From IMG/VR virus record IMGVR_UViG_3300028920_000132, positions 1-42,790 of that record: a stretch of 42,790 bases of DNA, one strand, 5' to 3'. The DNA comes from a virus. This document shows positions 1 to 6,800 of the stretch, in pieces (the stretch's first letter is position 1; each line of letters starts with the position of its first letter). A program made the translations under genes and the position numbers. Under the pieces are notes generated by a model that saw only the letters and a program-made list of their open reading frames with translations, searched no databases and was not told where the DNA came from.

Positions 1-295
1 CAGTTTGTTGAACGTTTATCTAATGGTAAGTTTGCAGTTGGAGACAATATTAAGAATCTACAACCTATAGACCCTGAAGGAATGTTTAATGATGTGTTAG
101 GAGATATAGCTGATGTTGTTGGTGAAGTTCCAGTAATTGCAGGTCAGATATTAGGTACCATAGGCGGTGCTGCAGCTGAAATACCTACAGGTCCTATACC
201 CACTACTATATCTGGTGCTGCAATAGGTGCTGGTGCTGGTAGTGTGGTTAAGCAAGGTATAGGTAAAATTTTAGGAGTTAACGAACGTAAAGCAC
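1..295. repeat. Terminal overlap, left copy
   Basis: Matches 42496-42790 end to end with four mismatches (positions 55, 84, 211, 292) and no indels, in the same reading frame. Most simply it is the overlap left when a circular or circularly permuted genome is assembled from a mixed population. All four differences change an amino acid (N/D, M/I, S/A, A/S). Confidence 0.9.
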
Positions 296-1551
296 AAGAT
301 ATGGCAACTGATGTTGCTATAGAAGCTTTGTTTGGTGCTGCAGGTGAAGGATTAGCACAAGGTACCAAAGCTATTGGTAAAAGAATCATTGCACCTAAAC
401 TTACTAAGTTATTAGATAAAACAGTTAAAGAAAGTAATTCTCCCGGTAAAGCTGTTCAGTCTATAGCTAAACTATTTAAAGCTACTGCAAACGTTAACGA
501 AAACTCCACACTTGCTGCATTTAAGTATGGCATAGATGATACATTTAGTAAAACAAATTTGTATGATGAGAAAGCTGTTATACCTTTAATCCAGAACCTT
601 ATGTCTACGTTAGATGATACCACTAAATCTATAGGTAAAGATATATATAAATCTACTAAAAAATTGTTAACTACTCCTTATCAAAATATAGATGTAACTG
701 ATTTATATAATGCTGTTAGAGGTGAATTAAAGAACATGAATTTATTAACTGAATCAGGAGTGTTGAACCTAAAATCTTTAAGTAAAGATGTTAATAAGAA
801 CCTTAAATTTGCTCAATCATTATTAGAAAATTTAGGTAATTTTAATGAAAACACAGACATATTTCCAGAAGCTACTAAATCTATTAAACTACCTATAGAG
901 AATGTGTTAGGACTTATGTCAGAACTATCAGATGAATTTGATAGGATAACTCCTAGAATGCAAGCTGTTGTAGCTCAAATAAATAATGGTATGAATAGTG
1001 GAGAGGAAGGACTTAAACCTATAATAAAAAAACTAGCTAAAGCTACTAATAATACTGATTATATAGATAGTGTTAATAATTATGCTGAGTTTATGAGTCT
1101 TAAAGAACAGTTACCACAACTTACTAAAGGTGGTAAATTCACTGAACAGTTTGTTAGACGTATAGAAAACATTACTGCTACTGAAAAAGAAGCTTTAACT
1201 AAACTAAATGCAAGAGCTAAAAGACCTTTCTTGAAAGATTTAGAACAATGGAACGCTATACAAGATTTTAAAGGGTTTAATCCTAACTTTCTTAGAATGG
1301 GTGCTATAGCTGGTATATTAGGAGGATTAGGTGGATTCGATACCAAACCAGGTAGAGGTGCAACTATAGGTGGAGCTTTACTTTTAGGTACGCCTGTAGG
1401 AGCTAAGTTCTTACTTAGAAGCGGATCTAAGATAGGTAAAGAATTAACTAAAAAAGGGTTATCTAATGTAGGTAGATTTGCTGCTAGACCTAGTGTTTTA
1501 GGTGAAACAGCTTTACTTTCTAGGTTACTAAAATCTAAAGTTAACCAATAA
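1..1551 (+). CDS. Ejection (internal virion) protein, 3' part
   Basis: The frame is open from base 1, so this is the C-terminal 516 codons of the gene whose 5' end is at 42232-42790; joined across the circle the protein is about 604 residues. The ATG at 82 is not the start: the other copy of this sequence has ATA there. Visible features are small-residue-rich hydrophobic stretches (for example GTIGGAAAEIPTG near the front and GILGGLGG near the end) that could insert into membrane, with a long helical, charged middle. No enzyme motif is seen. It is last in the late operon, after two other ejection-type genes, which is where podoviruses keep DNA-ejection or pilot proteins. That role is inferred from position and composition. 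Confidence 0.75.
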   Translation, partial: QFVERLSNGKFAVGDNIKNLQPIDPEGMFNDVLGDIADVVGEVPVIAGQILGTIGGAAAEIPTGPIPTTISGAAIGAGAGSVVKQGIGKILGVNERKAQDMATDVAIEALFGAAGEGLAQGTKAIGKRIIAPKLTKLLDKTVKESNSPGKAVQSIAKLFKATANVNENSTLAAFKYGIDDTFSKTNLYDEKAVIPLIQNLMSTLDDTTKSIGKDIYKSTKKLLTTPYQNIDVTDLYNAVRGELKNMNLLTESGVLNLKSLSKDVNKNLKFAQSLLENLGNFNENTDIFPEATKSIKLPIENVLGLMSELSDEFDRITPRMQAVVAQINNGMNSGEEGLKPIIKKLAKATNNTDYIDSVNNYAEFMSLKEQLPQLTKGGKFTEQFVRRIENITATEKEALTKLNARAKRPFLKDLEQWNAIQDFKGFNPNFLRMGAIAGILGGLGGFDTKPGRGATIGGALLLGTPVGAKFLLRSGSKIGKELTKKGLSNVGRFAARPSVLGETALLSRLLKSKVNQ

Positions 1552-1632
1552 TTATTTTCTTATAATGTCTAGAATAGTAGCTATTATGTAAGCAATAAAA
1601 GTACATATTAATAAATTAACTATTAAACTCAT
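1552..1632 (-). CDS. 26-residue membrane microprotein
   Basis: ATG at 1632 follows a GAGGAG-type ribosome-binding site inside the end of rusA. Its ATG overlaps the rusA stop as ATGA, so translation is probably coupled. The peptide starts MSLIVNLLICTFIAYIIATI and is one hydrophobic helix with a basic end (IRK). The stop codon abuts the end of the converging plus-strand gene at 1551 with no base between. No family recognised; a small membrane effector (holin- or toxin-like) is possible but unproven. Confidence 0.6.
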   Translation of the reverse strand: MSLIVNLLICTFIAYIIATILDIIRK

Positions 1633-2039
1633 TTATTATTCTCCTCATTCTTATACCTATCATCATCTTCAACATATAACTTAACAACAGTTTTACATTT
1701 ATGTGACTGTACTTTTTCGTCAGTAACCTTAAACAACACTGAATCGTCTATACCTAACCCTCTAAACACTGCGTCTATTAATAGCCGGTTCATGTTCTGT
1801 ACGTCTTTCTTCTTAACATTCCCGTTCTTATAATACCAATCATAATAGTATTCGTTATGCATACTATACAGTTTATTTTTATCTATATCTATATGTGGCA
1901 TATATATCTTTACCATATCTTTAAATTTCCTAGCTTCTTGTGATAGGTAAGTCTGTTTCAACCCATAGTTTATCTTGAAACTTGCAGTGTAACTGGGTGG
2001 GATGTTTGGTACAGTGAATTGTAGTGTTGGTTGGTTCAT
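1629..2039 (-). CDS. rusA: RusA-like Holliday junction resolvase
   Basis: Endonuclease that resolves branched DNA during recombination and before packaging. The protein has the usual RusA length (136 residues). It has an N-terminal beta segment (LQFTVPNIPPSYTASFK) and the acidic signature at about residues 79-99 (KDVQNMNRLLIDA, then GIDDSVL), matching the DxxN...D...DD metal-binding pattern of the family. An AAGGAAGGA site precedes the ATG. It lies downstream of the SSB-like, Sak4-like and nuclease genes in the leftward operon, as expected for a phage recombination module. The GC-rich structured island at 2050-2290 is immediately upstream and could affect its expression. Confidence 0.85.
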   Translation of the reverse strand: MNQPTLQFTVPNIPPSYTASFKINYGLKQTYLSQEARKFKDMVKIYMPHIDIDKNKLYSMHNEYYYDWYYKNGNVKKKDVQNMNRLLIDAVFRGLGIDDSVLFKVTDEKVQSHKCKTVVKLYVEDDDRYKNEENNK

Positions 2040-2049
2040 TTTAATTCCT

Positions 2050-2290
2050 TCCTTTTATGTTATGTTATGTTGCATTTCAGTTCCAGCTAGTAGCCCTCCC
2101 CTTCGGTCGGGCAAGAACGGTTTGTATAGGGTGGTGAGCAGTGCCAATCGAACAGTAGGTGCCAAGACTTCCACATAAGGTGGTTCTAAGTAAGGTGGGT
2201 GGTACCCAAGCTCGAGTTGTTTATCCTCGCCTTCGGCTCGGATTCCATAGAACGTGGGTGCCAAGTTCAAACTGAGCAACCAAGTAACTG
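2050..2290 (-). ncRNA. Candidate structured RNA, GC-rich island
   Basis: By hand count, 2101-2280 is about 52% GC while the next 60 bases are 25%. Read on the minus (transcribed) strand it holds two short hairpins with the same plan: CCGAGCCGAAGGCGAGG (2241-2225) and the sequence at 2112-2093. Each has C-G pairs, a tandem G.A/A.G mismatch, more C-G/G-C pairs and a GAA or GAAG loop. A heptamer GTGCCAA occurs three times on the plus strand (2141, 2159, 2258). The island lies between the stop of the 75-residue gene and the rusA ribosome-binding site. A minus-strand ORF crosses it, but its sequence resembles no protein I know. It could be a cis-regulatory or trans-acting RNA or a small foreign insertion; no known RNA family is recognised. 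Confidence 0.45.
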
Positions 2291-2292
2291 CA

Positions 2293-2520
2293 CTAATCAT
2301 TCTTCTTAACTTTCTTAATCTTAATATAAATATTAGGACAATAATATTCTTTAAGTTCCCATACCAACCTTTCAAAAGACTTATACTCATCTTTACTAGT
2401 CTCTATAATATAATGTTCAATAAAATCATGGTCATCATGGCTAGGTCGTTGTATAAGGTACCCATTATGCAGTTTATTTATCCTTACCCACCAATCCATA
2501 TTCTTATTAATAATGTTCAT
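2293..2520 (-). CDS. Hypothetical 75-residue protein
   Basis: Starts MNIINKNMDWWVRINKLHNG after an AAGGAGG site about 8 bases upstream; the ATG overlaps the stop of the preceding gene (ATGA). Acidic and aromatic middle (HDDHDFIEHYIIE), lysine-rich tail (IKIKKVKKND). No signal peptide, membrane helix or known motif. It is part of the leftward early operon, so a small host-takeover or accessory protein is possible; function unknown. Confidence 0.75.
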   Translation of the reverse strand: MNIINKNMDWWVRINKLHNGYLIQRPSHDDHDFIEHYIIETSKDEYKSFERLVWELKEYYCPNIYIKIKKVKKND

Positions 2521-2723
2521 GCTGTGTCCTCCTTAAACTTCTTAATCACCCATTTAACTACATCAAGCATACAGTTATCACATATCTCTACATATTCTTT
2601 TCCTTCATTTGCAAGCTGAAAATTAGTTGCCCAATCTTCTGTTTCATACCCACCACATACATCACAGTTAACCCTATTACAAAACTCATCATTATATACA
2701 AACTTATCTTTACTGTTATCCAT
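2517..2723 (-). CDS. Small zinc-finger-like protein
   Basis: 68 residues with two Cys pairs: CNRVNCDVCGG near residue 16 and CDNC near residue 48, about 28 residues apart, the spacing of a small zinc ribbon. AAGGAG precedes the ATG. Four bases separate it from the upstream gene and its stop overlaps the next start. Nucleic-acid or protein binding is plausible from the fold; the target is unknown. One of several small Cys-rich proteins in this operon. Confidence 0.8.
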   Translation of the reverse strand: MDNSKDKFVYNDEFCNRVNCDVCGGYETEDWATNFQLANEGKEYVEICDNCMLDVVKWVIKKFKEDTA

Positions 2724-2726
2724 AAT

Positions 2727-2966
2727 TTACTCCTTACCAACTTTTAATTCAATATCTTCAATAGTGCCAATAGTTTCACCAAACCTATTAATTTTATTAT
2801 CATCAATATATATATGACCATAACTTGTTTCAAAATTATCATACTGTTCTTCAGTGCATAGAGGTATACTATTTACTTTATCAACATCCCACGGTATATA
2901 AAATTCTTTACCATTAAATAAAATATAATCACCTTTTTTAAGTTGTTTGAATTTATCTATATCCAT
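2727..2966 (-). CDS. Hypothetical 79-residue protein
   Basis: Begins MDIDKFKQLKKGDYILFNGK after a strong AGGAGG site. The KKGDYILFNGKEF stretch suggests a small beta-barrel, as often seen in phage accessory proteins, but no family is recognised. First gene after a 142-base gap in the operon (2967-3108), so it may have its own upstream signal. Confidence 0.75.
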   Translation of the reverse strand: MDIDKFKQLKKGDYILFNGKEFYIPWDVDKVNSIPLCTEEQYDNFETSYGHIYIDDNKINRFGETIGTIEDIELKVGKE

Positions 2967-3108
2967 AATAATCTATCCTCCTAAATTAAGTTGGGCAGTT
3001 TATAAAAGACAATACCCAGGTCTTATAATAGAAAGCAACACACTTTCTACCATTAGTTATTATAACCTTCCCTGTAAAGTTAAATAACTACATCACATCA
3101 CACTCACA
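2967..3108 (-). other. Intergenic stretch with inverted repeats
   Basis: Contains a perfect 7-bp inverted repeat (TAGAAAG at 3029-3035, CTTTCTA at 3043-3049, 7-base loop) and, next to it, an imperfect one between about 3001 and 3028 (AAGAC/GTCTT plus flanking AT pairs). Neither is followed by a T run on the minus strand, so they are not clear terminators. They could protect or process the mRNA between the SSB-like gene and the small genes downstream. Confidence 0.4.
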
Positions 3109-3630
3109 TTATACCAAACTATCAGTCGAAACTTTCTTATAATTCTTAACTTCATTATCTGGACCATACTGTTCGTTACCTTTAGTCTGTAATATATCAG
3201 CAACTACCATCTTACCAGTAATATCTTGAATAAACTGGTAATTAATTTTCAATCCAGCTAAATCCATACCAACAGCTTCAGCAAACTGACGTAAGTTAAC
3301 TAAATGTTGTTTTTTCTTAAAATAGTCTTTAGCACCATACATTTCCATATTAGCGTAATAACATATTTTACCAAACACAACTTTACCTTTATACTTACCT
3401 TCAGCATCAACACCATCAACTAACTGTAACTGTGCATTAACCCATCTGTAATTGTTATCTTTACTAGCTTTAACTTCAGCTTTCTTTACCAACAACTTAA
3501 CTTCTCTACTAGGTGGTATTAACTGTTTCTCCTCTTTAACATCAGTTAAATCTTCTATAACTACCTCATCTACCACATTAAAACCTTCTTCTACCATACC
3601 TTCTTCACCAAATGTACTGAACTCTACCAT
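3109..3630 (-). CDS. SSB-like protein of recombination module (DUF669-like)
   Basis: 173 residues with an acidic N-terminal tail (about residues 1-38) and then a beta-rich core containing KLLVKKAEVKASKDNNYRW, GKVVFGKICY and KMVVADILQTKG. Phage proteins of this build next to Sak4-type ATPases are commonly single-stranded-DNA-binding proteins, often annotated DUF669. AGGAGG lies ahead of the ATG, which overlaps the stop of the small coiled-coil gene upstream. I infer that it binds ssDNA and works with the ATPase at 3847-4665. The assignment rests on context and general resemblance, not a catalytic motif. Confidence 0.6.
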   Translation of the reverse strand: MVEFSTFGEEGMVEEGFNVVDEVVIEDLTDVKEEKQLIPPSREVKLLVKKAEVKASKDNNYRWVNAQLQLVDGVDAEGKYKGKVVFGKICYYANMEMYGAKDYFKKKQHLVNLRQFAEAVGMDLAGLKINYQFIQDITGKMVVADILQTKGNEQYGPDNEVKNYKKVSTDSLV

Positions 3631-3857
3631 TACTTTACCTCCTGTTTTTTAGTTTCTACTTTATCAATATTCTTAACTAACTCTGCCCTTTCAGTCTCTA
3701 ACTTACTAAACTCATCAGCTAACGGTTTAATAGCAGTGTCTAACTGTTCTTTAATCTGTTTAACAGTAGACTGATACTTAACCTGTAACTCTTCAGCTTC
3801 AGATTTCAGTTCAAACATTCTAGACTGAACTTCAACTAACTTACTCTTATTGTCCAT
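3630..3857 (-). CDS. Small coiled-coil protein
   Basis: 75 residues, nearly all helical with heptad-like hydrophobics and many E/K (for example MFELKSEAEELQVKYQ and LETERAELVKNIDKVE). I chose ATG 3857 because a GGGGGAGG site lies 9 bases upstream; a GTG at 3866 sits on top of that site. It overlaps the end of the ATPase gene and its stop touches the SSB-like start, so it is probably a partner in the same module. Function unknown. Confidence 0.75.
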   Translation of the reverse strand: MDNKSKLVEVQSRMFELKSEAEELQVKYQSTVKQIKEQLDTAIKPLADEFSKLETERAELVKNIDKVETKKQEVK

Positions 3858-4665
3858 CTTTGTCACCTCCCCCTACAGTTATAGATTTATTAATCACTTC
3901 CATTATTTTCTGATAACTTATACCTTGTACTGTACTAGGCAGAGGTATCCTACTCTTACCATTACGTTGGTTACCTTTATTAACTCTAGCCCAATACTGG
4001 TATTTACCTTTATCTTCTAACTTAGTTAAATACATATTTAAACTAAACATACCTTCTACCTTGTTCCTAAACCCACCTAATATATTTGCCACTACTGGAG
4101 ACGTTTTATCTATCTTCTTATCCATAGCTTCGTCATTCTCTAACATCTCATGTGTAGTACATATTAAGTTACCAGGAAAACTCATTATCAATAACCCAAC
4201 TAACCTACTTAACTTAGTGTTCAAATCACCATACATACCTCTAGTATCTATAGCACCATCTCTAGTCTTCTTAACACAAAACTTGTTCATATATAACCAT
4301 AAATAATCTACTAAATAAGTTAACGTATCAATAACTAACGTATCTACCTTACCTTCTTTAAACAACGTCTTAGCTTCATTAACTAACTTATGCACTAACC
4401 CGTTATCTAACCCGTTATCCAAATCACCAAACAGTTGTTTTAACTCATCGTCATCTCCCGGTACCAACTCACATACCTTAACCATATTCTTACTTAAATG
4501 TGGTTGTACTTTAAACGTATCACCTTCACCTAAACTAAACCCCATATAGTATACTTTAGGACACGTACTGGCAAAATAAGTCTTACCACTTCCCGGTAAC
4601 CCACATACTAACGCTCTTAACTTAATATCCATAACAGCTTCTTTACCATCTTGTACTTTTAACAT
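3847..4665 (-). CDS. Sak4-like P-loop ATPase (recombination/annealing)
   Basis: 272 residues from ATG 4665, chosen because AAGGAG is 9 bases upstream; the in-frame TTG at 4674 lies too close. Walker A GLPGSGKT at residues 22-29 near the N terminus and Walker B-type VDTLVIDT near residue 110 fit the AAA_24 or Sak4 group of RecA-like phage ATPases. These act with an SSB in single-strand annealing or replication-coupled recombination. The flanking genes (SSB-like downstream, PD-(D/E)XK nuclease upstream) support that role. It acts in the cytoplasm on DNA. Confidence 0.8.
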   Translation of the reverse strand: MLKVQDGKEAVMDIKLRALVCGLPGSGKTYFASTCPKVYYMGFSLGEGDTFKVQPHLSKNMVKVCELVPGDDDELKQLFGDLDNGLDNGLVHKLVNEAKTLFKEGKVDTLVIDTLTYLVDYLWLYMNKFCVKKTRDGAIDTRGMYGDLNTKLSRLVGLLIMSFPGNLICTTHEMLENDEAMDKKIDKTSPVVANILGGFRNKVEGMFSLNMYLTKLEDKGKYQYWARVNKGNQRNGKSRIPLPSTVQGISYQKIMEVINKSITVGGGDKDGQ

Positions 4666-4710
4666 ATCAACCAACTCCTTTACCTATAATTTAATATTTA
4701 ACTAACTAAT

Positions 4711-4848
4711 TTAATATTTAACTAACCCTCTAACATAAGCTTTCTTAACTCTCCTAAACACAGTCTTAAACGATACCTTACTACCTCTAATACCAACCCA
4801 CTGTTCATAAACTTTACTCCTTAACTCTTTAGCTTTTTTACCTCTCAT
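4711..4848 (-). CDS. Small basic protein
   Basis: 45 residues, starting MRGKKAKELRSKVYEQWVGI and ending VRGLVKY; about a third Lys or Arg. ATG 4848 follows a GGAGG that lies over the end of the nuclease gene, 2 bases after its stop. A longer frame to 4962 lies inside the nuclease gene and has no supporting site, so I reject it. Likely nucleic-acid binding by charge; function unknown. Confidence 0.65.
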   Translation of the reverse strand: MRGKKAKELRSKVYEQWVGIRGSKVSFKTVFRRVKKAYVRGLVKY

Positions 4849-4849
4849 A

Positions 4850-5695
4850 TCAAACCTCCAAATATTTAGTAGCATCAAACTTTTCATATAACGTATCCAT
4901 AACCATTTCATCATCACAACTTTCACATATCTGCATATACTGACATCCTCTATAACTACCACAATGTTCAGGGTTATGCCGCCAATGGTTACTCACCTTA
5001 CACCTCTCAATCTCATCAGCTATACCTAACATATCTTCACCCCAACTATCTATCATATCTTGTGTTCTATTAACTATAGTATAATCAAAACTACAATGAA
5101 ACCCAGCCGGTTCACCTTTATACTTACGTTTCCTATACCCCATAAACAACCCTACTGGTATAAACCCTGAACATTGACCAAACTCTAACTGACACCATTT
5201 AACATAACCTGTAGGTTGAAAATCTAACCTGAACCTATCGAAATATCCATGTTTTCTAGTGGTTTTAGTAGTCTTCCAATCCACAACATATATGTTACCT
5301 CTCCATTTAACCACCCTATCTATCTTAACAATATAATCAACTTTACCACCTATATTAACATGTCCTACCTTCTCTACCGCTAAAGTTTCCCATTCACCAA
5401 AATTAGCCCTATAATACGGTACAAACTCTTGTAACAACTTAACACCATTCTCAACTGTCTTAACATCTTCACCAGGTAAATCCACAAAGTTATCTATAAA
5501 CCTATCAGTAATAGCCTTAACGTCTTGACAATTATCGGTAAGTAACTCTAACCCAGCATGTATACCAGCACCAAACCTGATATCTACCGAATCTTCACCA
5601 TACTCTAGTTTCCTTAACTGATCTACATAATTTAACTTATACCTTTTCTTACAATTACTAAAACATTTAGCTTGTGTGCTGTCTAGTGTTAACAT
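4850..5695 (-). CDS. PD-(D/E)XK nuclease, Cas4/RecB-like
   Basis: 281 residues. The nuclease signature is GKVDYIV followed by IYVVDWKTTK (D...DxK, about residues 118-147). The N terminus has CFSNCKKRYKLNYVDQL, like the FSxCKxRYKLxY opening of Cas4/AddB-type nucleases. The C terminus has a cysteine cluster (EHCGSYRGCQYMQICESC) that could hold an Fe-S cluster with the early Cys. Family members are 5'-3' exonucleases or DNA-processing nucleases. With the adjacent Sak4-like ATPase, SSB-like protein and RusA it makes a complete exonuclease-annealase-resolvase set. Confidence 0.8.
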   Translation of the reverse strand: MLTLDSTQAKCFSNCKKRYKLNYVDQLRKLEYGEDSVDIRFGAGIHAGLELLTDNCQDVKAITDRFIDNFVDLPGEDVKTVENGVKLLQEFVPYYRANFGEWETLAVEKVGHVNIGGKVDYIVKIDRVVKWRGNIYVVDWKTTKTTRKHGYFDRFRLDFQPTGYVKWCQLEFGQCSGFIPVGLFMGYRKRKYKGEPAGFHCSFDYTIVNRTQDMIDSWGEDMLGIADEIERCKVSNHWRHNPEHCGSYRGCQYMQICESCDDEMVMDTLYEKFDATKYLEV

Positions 5696-5707
5696 TACAT
5701 ATCCTCC

Positions 5708-6025
5708 TTACATAAATATATCATTTAATTTTCTGTTCCAGTATTCTTCGTTTCCTTCTCGTCTCCAACATCCTTTCTTAAAGGTTTCAATATATCTTCT
5801 GACTCCTTCAGAAAATATTGCATAGCTTCTGTTGTGTCCTTCTGGAAGGTTTCTAAGGTGGTACAAAGTTTCTTCGATACTTCCTCCGACAAAAGGACTA
5901 TAGACTCCTTTCGCTGCAAAGCTTTGAGCGATAGCTGATTGCTGTAACCTTTGTAACAAAATGTTATTATTATTTTGACTAAATAAACCACCAAGCAAAC
6001 CTTGATTATACCAATCGTACCCCAT
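5708..6025 (-). CDS. Nested ORF, 105 residues, overlapping frame
   Basis: Lies in another frame inside the 125-residue gene (5725-6102) for 301 bases. The start ATG 6025 is 9 bases after a perfect AGGAGG. The product starts MGYDWYNQGLLGGLFSQNNN and runs through IEETLYHLRNLPEGHNRSYA to a stop 12 bases before the nuclease ATG. Codons look as phage-like as those of the host frame. No signal peptide, so it does not resemble an Rz1 lipoprotein. Either it or the outer frame may be chance; the strong ribosome-binding site argues that it is translated. Function unknown. Confidence 0.5.
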   Translation of the reverse strand: MGYDWYNQGLLGGLFSQNNNNILLQRLQQSAIAQSFAAKGVYSPFVGGSIEETLYHLRNLPEGHNRSYAIFSEGVRRYIETFKKGCWRREGNEEYWNRKLNDIFM

Positions 6026-6102
6026 ATCGCAACACCTCCTATGGCGAACCAACCGCCTTGTTGTACTAAACTTATTAATGCTTTCATTAATTCAATGTTC
6101 AT
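5725..6102 (-). CDS. Membrane-anchored coiled-coil protein
   Basis: 125 residues: a hydrophobic N-terminal half with one or two membrane helices (GGWFAIGGVAIWGTIGII and VCLVVYLVKIIITF), then a charged helical tail (SLKALQRKESIVLLSEEVSK onward). A strong AAGGAGGGAG site precedes ATG 6102, which overlaps the upstream gene's stop. The layout recalls an inner-membrane spanin or a membrane-tethered regulator, but no family is recognised. A second frame with its own AGGAGG is nested inside. Confidence 0.6.
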   Translation of the reverse strand: MNIELMKALISLVQQGGWFAIGGVAIWGTIGIIKVCLVVYLVKIIITFCYKGYSNQLSLKALQRKESIVLLSEEVSKKLCTTLETFQKDTTEAMQYFLKESEDILKPLRKDVGDEKETKNTGTEN

Positions 6103-6356
6103 ACTCCCTCCTTAACTTTACTAATAACATAAGCTACCATAAACAAATCTCTATCATCAATATTTTCATCTAACAACACACTCTCTAAAGCGTTCTCCAA
6201 CCTGTTAATTTCCGTACTCTTACTAGTAAGTTCTTCAGCTTTACTAGTAAACGGTATAAATATAGCTTTATCATGTCTACTACTTATCCATTGTTTAATA
6301 TCTTGTTTAACTGAATCTGATAAGTTACTTATACTTATTGTTTGCATTAGTATCAC
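6099..6356 (-). CDS. Hypothetical 85-residue helical protein
   Basis: Starts MILMQTISISNLSDSVKQDI. Mostly helical and acidic in the C-terminal half (INRLENALESVLLDENIDDR). ATG overlaps the stop of the gene before it (ATGA) and its own stop overlaps the next start, so it is fully coupled in the operon. No motif recognised. Confidence 0.7.
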   Translation of the reverse strand: MILMQTISISNLSDSVKQDIKQWISSRHDKAIFIPFTSKAEELTSKSTEINRLENALESVLLDENIDDRDLFMVAYVISKVKEGV

Positions 6357-6664
6357 TCTCCTTTACCTTGTTTTTCTAACCTTTCTAACCTCCGGCTCAA
6401 CACACTAGCAGAAGTATTAACATGTGTCTTAGTATCTTCACATAGTTTCTTTATAGATATATAATTGTCTTTAATGCAATTATTATAATTAGTAACGTTC
6501 TCGTTAAGCATATTAACAATATCTATTAATGTTTTCATATTAGGTATTAAGTCTTTTATTAACCATTTAACTATAAGTATTAAAGCTACTAATAGTATAA
6601 TAATAATAGCGTATAACCCGCCAGCTTTAACTATTAGTACTATAGTTTCTATCCATTCAGGCAT
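6353..6664 (-). CDS. Membrane protein with C-terminal coiled coil
   Basis: 103 residues with a long hydrophobic segment near residues 6-35 (VLIVKAGGLYAIIIILLVAL and onward), then a polar helical tail ending SRRLERLEKQGKGE. One or two membrane helices with the tail in the cytoplasm seem likely. This form occurs in phage holin-like and haemolysin XhlA-like proteins, but position among recombination and unknown genes gives no direct support for lysis. Its start lies inside the preceding 47-residue gene. Confidence 0.65.
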   Translation of the reverse strand: MPEWIETIVLIVKAGGLYAIIIILLVALILIVKWLIKDLIPNMKTLIDIVNMLNENVTNYNNCIKDNYISIKKLCEDTKTHVNTSASVLSRRLERLEKQGKGE

Positions 6665-6800
6665 TATCTACCTCCATTTCTTTTTCAACTAACAGTTTTA
6701 AACAATATTCTAAAGCTTGTTTATGTTCTTTATCTAGATAGTTTTCACCATTATCTAATATCTTTTTTATATACATATAATATTTTTGTAAATCAATCAT
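6657..6800 (-). CDS. Small hypothetical protein, 47 residues
   Basis: GGAGG precedes ATG 6800; the start overlaps the end of the receiver gene and the stop (6657) lies inside the start of the next gene. Starts MIDLQKYYMYIKKILDNGEN and is predicted all-helical and charged. No family recognised. Overlaps at both ends and a good ribosome-binding site support it as real. Confidence 0.65.
   Translation of the reverse strand: MIDLQKYYMYIKKILDNGENYLDKEHKQALEYCLKLLVEKEMEVDNA

Noticed and set aside
82-84. ATG as start of the first gene
   Set aside because: The frame is open upstream to base 1, the other copy of the sequence reads ATA, and the true start is at 42232.
144-389. Antisense ORFs opposite ejection, portal, capsid and fibre genes (this one and others)
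   Set aside because: They mirror Ala/Gly/Thr-rich coding strands, lack ribosome-binding sites and have shadow-like composition.
2146-2153. Possible tRNA T-loop (GTTCGATT on the minus strand) in the island
   Set aside because: Flanking bases do not form a 5-bp T stem, and no acceptor, D or anticodon arms can be built around it.
2055-2390. 111-residue minus-strand ORF across the GC-rich island
   Set aside because: It spans the structured island, overlaps the better-supported gene at 2293-2520, and no ribosome-binding site or recognisable protein pattern supports it.
4849-4962. N-terminal extension of the 45-residue gene
   Set aside because: Lies inside the nuclease gene in another frame with no ribosome-binding site; ATG 4848 has GGAGG.
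5708-6102. Rz/Rz1 spanin pair
   Set aside because: The nested product has no signal peptide or lipobox, and the pair is not beside the lysin.
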